A DNA stretch of 64,000 nucleotides from Chiua virens (Eukaryota > Basidiomycota > Agaricomycetes > Boletales > Boletaceae), in assembly GCA_019787685.1 (NCBI GenBank), contig JAHNUO010000023.1, positions 310,001 to 374,000 of the forward strand, given 5' to 3'. Below the pieces are notes generated by a model, which saw only the letters and a list, made by a program, of their open reading frames with translations, had not been told where the DNA came from and made no database searches. Positions 12,519 through 22,788 of the stretch are shown piece after piece (the stretch's first letter is position 1; every line of letters starts with the position of its first letter). A program made the translations under genes and the position numbers.

Positions 12519-13195
12519 TTACGGATTTGGGGCGTCTAATAAAATGAGTTGAGACGTGTATCCGCCACCAGTGTTAGAGTGCCTCATTGACTCCCACAGG
12601 ATGACCGCATCTCGTGGGGTGATCCAGGGCTGGCTAGTTGTCTTTTGACTGGTCAAATCTCGATCCTGATGGTCACTCGCATGAGCCTTATAGCGCCATA
12701 CATCGCCCAGCCCAGTTCTCGTATCCACCTCGCCCCCCCGCGGCCACGAGCGAGCGCCACCCAGGTACAAAATGAAAGCCGATGACTCAACCAATAGGAG
12801 GTGCCTCGCGAAATTGAGAAAAGCATACCGGAATACCCTGCAAGGTCAGGGATGAGAATGGCGAAATCGATCTCATAGCACTGCTCCGAGTCGAGATGAT
12901 TGCCAAGGAAAGATTGGACATTTGGGAGGGTGGGAGGCATCGTCGTCATCATCATGCGGAGACGTTTGGAGGAGATGAAGGAGTACCACTCAGGGTTTGG
13001 TCTCCCCTTGAACGGAATCGGGACCTGATCATATCTGAAATTTGAAGGTGTAGTATTAGAAGTTCAGAAGTGAGATTACTAACCTTGTCGTGGGAATATG
13101 GATGATATGACGCGTCCTCGTTTGGTACGGCTCAGCACATCACCATGTCGGACGACGCGATCCTACCCATCCCTAACCTTACCCTTCCCCAGCAT
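12519..13195 (-). CDS. hypothetical protein, start uncertain
   Basis: Not recognised. The best-supported part is two exons joined in phase (12955-12882 and 12837-12519), reading from MMMTTMPPTLPNVQSFLG through FRYAFLNFARHLLLVESSAF to the end LLDAPNP. The frame stays open upstream through RYDQVPIPFKGRPNPEWYSF. An intron with donor gttagt near 13080 leads to a segment IIHIPTTR. A possible first exon (ATG at 13195) would overlap RPN7 exon 1 antisense. The short version would be 130 residues. The amphipathic stretch FRYAFLNFARHLLLVE is the only notable structural feature. It is divergent from RPN7. It could be a lineage-specific gene or a chance model. Confidence 0.35.
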
Positions 13196-14673
13196 GTATT
13201 TGTCTTACTTTCTCCCTCACTCAAACATCTTCACGACAAGGCCAGAAACGAGCTACTAGATGGGATCAAAGCGGACAGTGCGTTCATCCATTCCCTGTCA
13301 AGGATCTATGTATACTAGCATATCCATTTTCGATCAGAAATGGCACCGTATTACCGTCTTGTCACGTCCTCTGGTGCCCTCGTTTCCGACCCTACGCTTT
13401 TAGACGATATGGAGAAAGCGAACGAAGAGGATCTCAAAAGGCTCGACGAACGGTTAGCTGAGGCTGAGAAGACTGAGGGGGAATCCGAAATATCGGATGC
13501 ACTGAAAGCCCGCGCGAACCACCTGACGCGAATCGGTGACAGGGTACGTCAGTGACTCCTGCGCTATGCAAGCCTAGTCAACCCCTTCCCTTTGTCAGGA
13601 GCGCGCCATCGCAGCACAGAAGTTAGCGCTTGACAAAAATCCTGGACTCGGTTCGAGGATAGATATATCCCTCGCTCTCATCAGGATTGGACTTTTCTTC
13701 GGGGATAACGCTCTGATCACCGCGAACCTTGAAATGGCAGAAAAGTCGGTTGCATCTCTGACGCGTTCTGTTCCATTGAATAGCATCTTGCAGATTCATC
13801 GAAGAGGGCGGTGACTGGGACAGACGAAACCGCCTCAAGGTTTACCGCGGACTGCATGCTGTCTCTATCCGTCAATTTAAGACTGGTAGCGAGCTCTTGC
13901 TCGATGCGCTGTCCACGTTTACGGCTTCGGAGCTAATCTCGTATACCGATTTTGTTTCTCTCACCATCATAGTCAACACATTGACACTCAAGCGACCAGA
14001 TTTGAAGAAAAAGGTTACTATCATTTACCATCCTTATGTGAGCTATGGAGGCTGATTACCGTTTCAGCTCATCACTGCCCCAGAAGTCATATCCATCTTA
14101 CCCGAATTACCAGTGTTAGGTGACCTCGTGAATAACCTGTATGATTGTCATTACGCCAAGTTATTTGTCGCACTAGGTACGTGTTTTCGCGCTCACAATG
14201 AATTGATCTGGAGGAATTTGACTAATGGATACCCTTCATATATCTTCAATGGCTGTCCTCCATGCCCATGCACACAGCTACTCTCGAACAAACTTATCTC
14301 ATTCCTTCGCGGTTATTGTCTCCACATACCCGTTACTATGTCCGAGAGATGCGAATTCTCGCATACGGTCAGCTTCTAGAATCGTACCGTAGTGTCACAC
14401 TGGAGAGCCTTAGTGGCGCTTTCGGAGTCAGTGTTGACTTCATTGACAAGTAAGTCCAAGTCGCCATCTCTGAGGTAGATGGTGACTCAATGAGGACTCA
14501 GCGAGTTGTCAAGATTTATCGCCAACGGGCGGTTGCACTGCACGATTGACAAGGTCCATGGAATTGTGGAAACGACGCGACCATCCCTGAAGAATGCGCA
14601 ATACGAGAAGGTAGTGAAGCAGGGAGATATTCTGCTTAATTCGATACAACGTCTGAGTAAAGTCTTGTATTAG
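13145..14673 (+). CDS. RPN7: 26S proteasome lid subunit RPN7 (PSMD6)
   Basis: Seven exons (13145-13277, 13338-13543, 13599-13744, 13794-14013, 14068-14176, 14278-14449, 14502-14673) give 385 residues, the expected family length, with consistent phase. Conserved stretches in order are [91 protein letters not shown] and, in the PCI domain, [11 protein letters not shown] then [21 protein letters not shown]7 is a scaffold subunit of the proteasome regulatory particle lid, with helical TPR-like repeats followed by a C-terminal PCI domain. No missing conserved blocks were seen. Confidence 0.97.
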
Positions 14674-14974
14674 CATGCATTATCGACCTGTCGTTCACGT
14701 CCTGTATCATCTACTTATATTCCGGGTCGTTTGCCTACTCAATGAGTTGATGCCATCAATAGTTGTGGGAGTCCTCAGCCGGTCACACTGACACGGCCTG
14801 GTGGGAATTCGATGTGATCGTGATCTTCACGTGCATTCTCCTGCTCCCGTTGCCCATGACTGCGGCGTCAGCTTCATCAGCCCCCATAACAGATCGCTCG
14901 CAATCCTTATCCTTTTATCAGTCATTGCTGTAGTGGCTGGTTGGCGACTGTTGTCCGGAAGAACAAGTTGGAGA

Positions 14975-16264
14975 ATGATGGTTCAACCGAATTCAAAACT
15001 TGAAGGTCGCCATCCGATCTATTGGTTCGACGACGGTTCTGTGATCGTGAGGGTATCAAATAACCAAGCCGACGAGCAAGGTGGTATCGTGCTGTTCCGG
15101 ATACATGAATGCTTGCTCCGTCGACATTCCAAGGCTGTTCTGAAGCAGAACTCGCAAGATGGGTGGGATGTCCCTGCCATAACCATTCCGCTTGCACTAG
15201 GCGTGCACGTACAGGATTTCACGGCCCTGTTGGCGCATCTCTACCACGATACGTGAGCACCCACAAGAGATCGCTGGCATCTTACCCAAAGCCTCACACG
15301 CCCAATAGTCCCCTGTCACTGGAAGCACCCTTCCAACACGTTGCTGCTATCCTTCGCGTCTCTTCACCGGAGCAGCTGGATCTCCCATCCGTGCACGTCC
15401 TGGCAAAATCGTATCTCATAGCCATATTTCCCAGTGGGCCGGCCCCGTTTGTTCACCCGAGTCATCTTGAGGAGGCGTTGAGTCTCGCGTTGCGATATGA
15501 GGTTACCTCGGTGAGCATTCAACCTCCATATTACCTCGACATGTCAAACAAACAGAACCTTTTGTCTTTGGCGCCTTCCCCGGGATCGAACTTGCAGATC
15601 CAAAAAGGCCTTTATTACAGTCTTGTGACCACGACCGATTTTGAGCCGCAATCTGAGTCTAACTCTCCCCCCCAAGACGACAATCTACTTTCTTCCAAAT
15701 CGGTAGCCCTGACGCCCACAGACATCGAACGTTGCCGAAGTCTCATGAACAGTATCGTGGAACACTTTACCCCCATTTTATTTGAACCGGTGTGTCCAAT
15801 TCTCTTGTCTACCTTCTTTTGACCTGTACTTGTCACCTGCTGGCTTCTTTGATGAGTCTCCATCGAATGTGGGCGACCTCCTGCGCTCGAATTTCCCCCC
15901 ACTGGGGTCTGTTCAATAGAATGTGTCTTCTTCAATTTTTGCCCGTTTCCCATCTCTCTTGGTTATTTATCCAGGTTCAGCTCTGCTGATCCGCTCATTT
16001 TCATTTTTCTAGCCTGTAACGCCACACATGGGATGCACCAACCTCTTGGCCGAAAAATGGTTTCCTCTGGTCATACAATCTGCCATCGCAGGAGATAGCG
16101 TGTACAAGCCCCTCGAGGCACTCGAACAACTCAAACAAATTGACTGGGTTGCGGAAGGATTGTGTCTTGCTTGTGTGAGAGAAAAAAGAGAGGAATGGAC
16201 GAATGAACAGGAAGACGTGTGGGAGAAGATGGACGCATGGCTGAAGCTGAAAGTATCGGAGTAG
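14975..16264 (+). CDS. BTB/POZ domain protein, basidiomycete type
   Basis: Four exons (14975-15252, 15309-15510, 15598-15789, 16013-16264) give 307 residues in phase. The N-terminal half is a BTB fold: HPIYWFDDGSVIVRV, then LFRIHECLLRRHSKAV, a loop with PAITIP, and VQDFTALLAHLYHD. This matches the expanded basidiomycete BTB family. The remainder is helical, with a cysteine-bearing C-terminus (CTNLLAEKW, LCLACVREKREEW). The third intron (15511-15597) is a multiple of three and stop-free. It was inferred because removing it restores YEVTS-IQKGLYYSL continuity. The start was chosen at the in-frame ATG pair at 14975/14978. BTB proteins mediate protein-protein contact, often as cullin-3 adaptors; no partner can be named here. 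Confidence 0.75.
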
Positions 16265-17500
16265 AATTTCTGAGAAGCGTTCGTCACGACGGTAGACAGT
16301 ACATTGATCAAAGAGGAAACACTGACGTTGCCGTAGATCGGTTTCGCAAGACCCTGCCAATAGCTTTACATACATACTTACAACGGGCAGCAGGAATGAT
16401 TCGTTTACGTCACCCATGAACATACAGATACATTCCAACATGCGTATGGTAAGTAGGCGTCATGCCAGTAGAACTTGTTCTTGAGCTCAGAACTGACGTA
16501 GCTCACTGAGTGTGCTTGACGGTCACAACATACGTAAAAGCCAATCATGTACAAACAGTTCGTTCATACCGTAAACATCGCTAAGTAATAGCCTCCAATT
16601 GATCAATGATTTCCGCGTTCATCATTTTGTTCCCAATGTGCCAGCCACCCCAAACCTACACAGAACGTGTTGACACTGCCTACGCCGTTAGATACGGAAC
16701 TGTCCATACCAACCCAGACGATGACGTGGAATGTCGGCGGAAGTCCCTTGAGGCACGAACGTTTCAGACCCTGGCCACTGTAAAGCCTACCCTGACCCTG
16801 GTCCTGGTCTCAGCACTGTAGCCGAACAACGAATTGTCAGGCGAGTCCCCCGCAATCTGGCGTGTGCCCGAGTAGCAAGTCATTCCTGGTCTTCACTCGG
16901 AATTATGACCTCGCACATTCTGGAAGAATGCTAAAAATTCACTGAGGATCACCTTTGTCGAACCCTCTTGTTTTCCCGCTATAGATGATAACCTTTTTCG
17001 CCTGAATTTCAAGTGACCAGGCAGATTACGCGTTTCGATGGTGCCTGCAGGGATGTGGAAGCACGGACTGACGTCACGCATTGGTGCTTATTGTGATCTG
17101 TAAATGTGTGAGTAGAAGGACGTACTCAGCGAGGACTGGCAGGTATGCTAATGCGAACTCTGGATTAGTCGGTACTCGCCATGTCTCTAGACATACATAT
17201 AAGTTCATTTCTAGGTCACCTGTCCGAAGACGCTCAAATTCAGGAACTGGTGGGACTTCATCCGCCCTGTTGCCTTAGTAATTCTCAGCATCTCACACCG
17301 ATGACGTACTGAACCGCAATGTCCTTACGACAAGTCTCGACTAAGTTGTTGACCGCCGCTCCATCGGAACTGGCTGTGAAGTTGATGCTGACTGATAAAA
17401 TCGAGCATACATATAGGGTGGTAAATATTTTCCCGTTCTCTTCCCAAGACGTCTCACGTACTTCCTGAGGTAGCGCCATATTTCAGAGGTTGGTTGCGCC
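16265..17500. other. intergenic, no gene seen
   Basis: About 1.2 kb between the BTB gene and the HET-like gene. Open frames are short, lack splice partners and show no family motif. The last few hundred bases presumably hold the promoter of the gene at 17501. Confidence 0.45.
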
Positions 17501-19789
17501 ATGCCCTCCCGCTTCTCAGCCTTCAGAGACCTCCTCTGGCGTCGGTCTATTCCCGTGGACGCAGGGTCGTCCTCGCAGGACCGTAAGTCCCATTTGCATG
17601 CCACCTCGATATTGGCTTATGCGTCCTCAGTCCCCCGTAGCGAGTCCAGGTCGCTCCTTTCGACATTTATATTGCGCCAACATAATCAAGAAACCATCAC
17701 CTGCTACGATTACCTTGGAATCGCCAAGTCACATGGACCAGAGCAGAGATATGTCAGCCCTACTACAGGAATCTGCCGCAAACTCATTGTGCAGTCTGTC
17801 AACCCGAAAGGCCCTGGCGAACAGCGGATCATGGATCACACTACCCAGGCAAGCAGACTTGCCATGTGGCTTGTCTGCACAAACCCGTTCTATGATCGCG
17901 TCTTTTTCAAATGGATTAGCACATGCTTTTTTTTCTCCTTAAAGCTCCTTTGGTCTTTCATCTGGTTCCTCGTGCAATTCCTCACTCCGATGGATCTAAC
18001 AGGCAACTCGGACTCGGGAGAGGACTCAGCCGTGTATAACACCGGGTATTACAAGCCCTATCAACGCCCGTTCGTAGGCCAACTCTGGGCAGCTCGTTCT
18101 CGTAAAGAGTACTCTTCCCGATTCCAAGAGGGGAACGAACAAAGTATCCCAATACACTCCCTCTACCCACGCCTCCTCATGCTACATGATGCTACCAAGG
18201 ACCAGTGGATTCCGTGCACGGACCCTGACACCATCATCCGCACCAAGTACATCGCCATCTCATACTGTGCCGCCGACATATATAGTCACAGCCATAATCC
18301 GGAGAGAGAAAAAGAGGACTTCATAAAGGACGTCCATGCTGCGGTTGTGCGACAGAATTTCGATGCATACTGGCTCGACCTGGAGTGTCTAGGCCAGACC
18401 CCTGAGGAGAAGAAGTTGGACTTGTATTGCATGGCGGACGTTTATCGTAGCGCAGAGCTTACCCTTATCATGCTTGGCGACTCAGATAGCGTTGCGGATG
18501 GATGTGATGCATGGAAACGCTGGGGAGATCGTGTTTGGACACTCCCTGAAGCTCTCCTCAGCCAGCGCCTGCATTACAAGTTCCGTGATCGGGCTGAAAT
18601 CGAGTCTGTCTCACTCCGACAACTCGCGAATCTCGCTTATGCCAAACACGACCTGGAGCAACCAGTCATTAATGCGTACAGCGGGAAAGACCCGTTGGAG
18701 AGACTCGAACGTCTTACCCTCTTGAAGGGGGCGATATGGAGGCGCGGTATTACGCTACCGCAACCGATTTCAAAAACAGCTCCAGTCCTCAATGTTAGTG
18801 CAGAAAAAGCCGTTGTTATTGATGGCCCATATACAGCAGATCGAGTTTATGCCCTCATGGGCTTCTTTGAACACCGCATCCAGCCCAGTCGTTTTGAAGA
18901 CGAACTGCGCGCGTTGGCACGTCTATCCATGGCCAATGACAACGACCGTATCGCCGAGCGTATGGTCTCCCTCCTGCCATCCACCATCACCCGATCATCA
19001 TGTTGGTACGCAGACCACGACGTTTACTGGGCGAACCTCTGGGACGTCATCCCTGAGATCCAAGTCGCAGGCATAACGGAGAACGGTGCGCTCGTCCTCG
19101 ACGGGTGCAAAGCATCATCCATTCGATGGAAGGACTTTCCCGAGATCGCATTTGACAAGTCTGATTCGGTCAGGAGGACGGTCGTCGGGTTCTTACCCCA
19201 GCTCTCGTGGCCCATCATCATTGTCGGCCTCGCCACATGGTTGACGGGAGTCACTGTCACGGGCGGGATCACGCTGTTCGCGTGTGGGTTCGCCCTGCTT
19301 GTTTTCTCCCCCAGGTTGTTTGTGTTTAGCGAGTCGGGTCGTGTGATGGACGCTCAACCGTGGCTCATCGGCATCAAAGGTGTCCTGGACATCGACAAGG
19401 CCGCCGTCCACCTCTATGGCGGGGGCAACAAGGGACGTTATCCGCGCCTCGGCCTCACGCCTAGCGGCTCCGAATTCGCAGTACCTGAACAGGGCAAGGA
19501 TCGTGGAGGTTCTCGGGTGCAGTATGACCTTGCACTCAGGGCCGAGCAGGGATCGCAAGCTGGACGGACCTATACGCTCATCGACACCTATTCGTCGACG
19601 GTGTACTACTTTTGCGCGGACAAGCCGCCGACGGTGTGTCTGTTTACCGGTCGCGAGGGCGGGTTGGGGAGGTTCGTGTTGTGCTCGGAAAGGTGTGAGA
19701 AGAACGAGTTGCACAAGGAGACGGTGTTGAGGATGCCGACCGAGGTGAGCCAAAAGATGGAATTATGTGGGTGGGTTGCTCTTGGGTAA
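17501..19789 (+). CDS. HET-like domain protein with membrane segments, paralogue 1
   Basis: Two exons (17501-17582 and 17631-19789) give 746 residues. The 48-nt intron is stop-free and in frame but is supported by an intron at the same place and phase in the paralogue at 50110. The central part has the pattern of heterokaryon-incompatibility (HET) domains: IRTKYIAISYC, FDAYWLDLECLGQ, EEKKLDLYCMADVYRSAEL and LIMLGD, then WGDRVWTLPEALLS and a later DRVYALMGFFEHRI. There is a hydrophobic stretch near residues 120-150 (FFKWISTCFFFSLKLLWSF) and a double one near 550-600 (IIVGLATWLTGV, LFACGFALLVFSPRLFVF), so the protein is probably membrane-anchored. HET domains are linked to allorecognition cell death in ascomycetes. 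Their role in basidiomycetes is not established and none is claimed. Confidence 0.75.
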   Translation: MPSRFSAFRDLLWRRSIPVDAGSSSQDRKSHLHATSILAYASSVPRSESRSLLSTFILRQHNQETITCYDYLGIAKSHGPEQRYVSPTTGICRKLIVQSVNPKGPGEQRIMDHTTQASRLAMWLVCTNPFYDRVFFKWISTCFFFSLKLLWSFIWFLVQFLTPMDLTGNSDSGEDSAVYNTGYYKPYQRPFVGQLWAARSRKEYSSRFQEGNEQSIPIHSLYPRLLMLHDATKDQWIPCTDPDTIIRTKYIAISYCAADIYSHSHNPEREKEDFIKDVHAAVVRQNFDAYWLDLECLGQTPEEKKLDLYCMADVYRSAELTLIMLGDSDSVADGCDAWKRWGDRVWTLPEALLSQRLHYKFRDRAEIESVSLRQLANLAYAKHDLEQPVINAYSGKDPLERLERLTLLKGAIWRRGITLPQPISKTAPVLNVSAEKAVVIDGPYTADRVYALMGFFEHRIQPSRFEDELRALARLSMANDNDRIAERMVSLLPSTITRSSCWYADHDVYWANLWDVIPEIQVAGITENGALVLDGCKASSIRWKDFPEIAFDKSDSVRRTVVGFLPQLSWPIIIVGLATWLTGVTVTGGITLFACGFALLVFSPRLFVFSESGRVMDAQPWLIGIKGVLDIDKAAVHLYGGGNKGRYPRLGLTPSGSEFAVPEQGKDRGGSRVQYDLALRAEQGSQAGRTYTLIDTYSSTVYYFCADKPPTVCLFTGREGGLGRFVLCSERCEKNELHKETVLRMPTEVSQKMELCGWVALG

Positions 19790-20127
19790 CCTTGGAAAAT
19801 TAATGCTGCCCCCTTCATGATGACTCGAGGATCGAAGTATTGCCTCGTGGTGGTAATGTTACACTGGGCTGCATTCAAACGTGGACTAATGGTATGCCAC
19901 GAAAACGATCTGTAATATATAACTATGACAGTTGGCTTAGTGTTCATTCGGGACATATACTAGCTTTCTGGTCCAGATCTGATATATGTACCTCCTGATA
20001 ATTGTTCTGATCATAGGAAACTTTGCTTTGCATTGTTATTATACGTCGATTTATGCGTGATTTCGAGTGCAAAATAAGTATTGTCATGATAGTATCGTGA
20101 TAGACCCGCGATCCACAAACGATGGAA
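19790..20127. other. convergent 3' spacer
   Basis: 338 bp between the stop codons of the HET-like gene (plus) and the kinase-receiver gene (minus). AT-rich, no gene seen; it must contain both 3' ends. Confidence 0.5.
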
Positions 20128-21530
20128 TCAAACCAAGATCGCGGACCACCTTCGTTTTCCTTCCCGTATCTCCTTCGCATCTTCCTCCAATCCTCGCTTC
20201 TCACCAACGCCACCAACCCTCGAGAATCGCTCGTCGGAGAGACTCATGCCCGCCAGCGGATTGATCCGTCCGTCATCGTCACAGCTCTGGATCGACGACG
20301 ACGACGCGGCGCCAATCGCGAGCGCTTCGTTGAACCTTCCATCTGATGAGGGTGGCACGCCAGCGGGCGGTTTTGGTAACTTGGACGTTTGTTGAGTCAC
20401 TTTGAGATGCATCAGGTGTTTCTGATCATGGCCACATTTCAGGCATGAATTCACCAGGGATGACATATGAGCGCACCTCGAGCATGTCCAACAACCCCTC
20501 CTTCGTAAATGGTTTTGGAAGGATGTCATTCATTCCAGATGAATAGTACGTCATGATCTCACTTGGTTTTGAGTTGCTGGTCATAGAGATGATGGGCGTC
20601 ATATGGTCAAACTGCCTTATCAGCGACGTGGCAGAGATCCCATCCATCTTGGGCATCACAATATCCTATAATCCAACGCGTCGAAGTCAACCCCAGAAAA
20701 GGAACAAACGTCTAGGCGCACCATTAAGACCAAGTCATACTTTTCCAGATTCATCTTGGTCACCGCACCGACGCCGTCCACAGCCACGTCGATCGCACAG
20801 CCAAAGACTTGCAAAAACTTGCTGCTCAGCCGTCGACTTACCGCATCGTCATCCACTAGCAACACACGTGGCGGCACTGCCCACCCGGGAACGAACTCGG
20901 TCGAACGATGCACGTGTAACTTCTTACTCTTAGGTGCATCATGATTCTGCGTAGGAGGATTCCACGGGGCCGGGGGGAAGATAAAGGCACTGGCACCGAC
21001 ACCGACACCAGCATCAGTCCTAGGGTCGTGTTTCGGGATATACTTCTGTGCTAGCCGTGAGAGGGTATTTTGGCCAGAAGTGACAGTCAGGTCTGTCCCG
21101 CTTGACGACGAGGATCTCGTCCTCGTGCTTGTCGATTTCCCAGCGCTATCCTCAGCGTTACTTCGTGGCATCAAATACTGGAGCAGGTACGCCCCCCCAA
21201 ATGCATCATGGTTCTGCGAAGGAGGTGCCCACAGTGGTGGAGGAATGAGAGTGAAGGCATTGGCACCAGCAGAGGCCCTGGAGTTCTGCTTCTGGATATG
21301 ATCCTGTTCCCGACGTGAGAGGGCATCTTGGTTCGAAGTGACAATCACGTCTGTCCCGGTTGGCGAGAATCTCGTCGTCGTGCTTGAACAAAAGGGAAAG
21401 CCATTCTCAGCGCGTCGAGACATCTCGTTCATCTGGACAGGACTCGGACCCGCATGCGCGATGGCACTAGGACCAGGGTGCTCGCCGAGCCCCAGAGAGG
21501 ATGATGATGAGGGCGGACCGCTCGAGGGAC
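20128..21530 (-). repeat. segmental duplicate of SKN7 C-terminal half (copy)
   Basis: From near the stop codon up to the LGLGEHP codons, this segment matches 23808-25250. It has the same order of exons and introns, and the intron inside the receiver differs at only a few positions. Flanking DNA beyond the stop codon does not match. The duplication therefore covered about 1.4 kb of SKN7 coding sequence and stopped close to the stop codon. Confidence 0.85.
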
Positions 21531-22788
21531 TCGTGGGTGTAACGGTTTGAGGAAACCTGTTATGCCGATGCCAATGCGTCAGAATATGACAGAATTAAGA
21601 TCATCGTTAATACCATGTGTGCGCTCCTTTAATAACAACCCGGTCAACATGGTGGCTTGGATCAGCCACGAGAGCTCCATGTTGACTCAGCGAACACGAC
21701 GTTGGCACTTCCGCTGAAACATCTACTCCGGTTGATGACGGTATAAAAACGTCACAAAGGGAGTGAAACGGTGGACAATTGCTGAGGAAAAGTTCGATGG
21801 TAAAGGCTATCGCTTGTGCTGTGGGTCGCTTCTCGGATGACGACCAGCAATGTTGAATTAGGTTCCAATGCGAATCATCAATTGGTCGAGACTCCGGTCG
21901 GCCTGGCTTGTAGCCCCTTGCCAAGCGCAAAACGACGGCCACATCTTCGCGTACTTCCGACCACGGCTGTTTTCCAGACAATACCTGCATGAAGATCAGT
22001 ATAGATCCGCTCATGTGCAGGATTTAAAATTGCCTGGAGAGCGACACAGCCAAAGGAGAATATATCGGTATTTGTAGTCCGGTTACTTAGCGTTTCGTCT
22101 GGATCAACTTGCTCTGGTGCCATCCATCGTGTTGCACCCGGTCGTGCAGTCGACCTCTGTAGATATGCAATTGCTTCGGGGATATTCCCCACCAAAGAGG
22201 CATATCCAAAATCCACCAAGCGTGCCCTATAATCCGCATCGAGAAGCACGTTATTCTGCCCTGCGATTAGCTCGGACAGACGAGGATGATTCTTTTCTGA
22301 CGCACGGTGTTCAAGTCGCCGTGAATGATTGGAACAGAATGCACTGGCAAGCGTTATTCTTTTCGAGTATCCGAAATCATAGTTGGGACTCACAGTAATC
22401 TAGGCCATTAGCGATATCCAGTAACTGTCGAGTGCGGTCAGAAGGATACAAGGTTCTCGGACGTGAAGCAAAACGCACAATTTGAAGTCGATGTCCCAAA
22501 CCTAGATCCGCATCGTGCTTCGTTAAGAAGAGGTGAACTGATTGGTTGGGCATCCACAGGGATACCAGTGACATGGCCCCATCCATTCCAAAGCCATATG
22601 CAATACCCAGGAAAGGAGCGATATTTTCATGCTTCAATCTCCTCCAGATTCCAAGTTCTCGTCGAAGCATCTGCACAATGATTTGTATCCACACTTGGAT
22701 GACGCATAGATGACTAAGTCACCTTGTCGGATTTATGGCCTGCTTCTCCATCGATCGTGAAACTAAATCGAAACGATTTCACCGCAAC
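20128..22788 (-). CDS. chimeric protein kinase fused to SKN7-type receiver domain
   Basis: Nine exons could be placed, all in phase: 22788-22723, 22670-22479, 22424-22394, 22343-22306, 22255-22034, 21984-21614, 21556-20722, 20665-20477, 20421-20128 (at least 745 residues). The kinase part resembles the tyrosine-kinase-like family common in agaricomycetes: VAVKSF, RRELGIWRRLKHENIAPFLG, DIANGLDYLH, catalytic loop HGDLNTNNVLL, VDFGYASL, RWMAPEQV, VLSGKQPWSEV. A 57-nt intron (21557-21613, gtattaac to cataacag) joins it to FPQTVTPTSP, and then to a copy of the SKN7 C-terminal half. The receiver keeps the acidic pair (VDDDAVSRR), the phospho-acceptor Asp (DIVMPKMDG), the Thr (ISMTSN) and the Lys (LPKPF). 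Oddities are Asn in place of the usual catalytic-loop Lys, a GC-AG intron (21985-22033), an internally repeated linker, and a shortened tail. The N-terminal exon with the glycine loop was not found. Confidence 0.78.

Noticed and set aside
19193..19753. 186-codon open frame on the minus strand
   Set aside because: Antisense to the end of the HET-like gene, which aligns with its paralogue in the plus frame.
20128..20659. Free-standing SKN7 pseudogene interpretation
   Set aside because: At first it looked like a truncated tandem copy. The in-phase intron from the kinase exon and the undamaged receiver argue for part of a live fusion gene instead.
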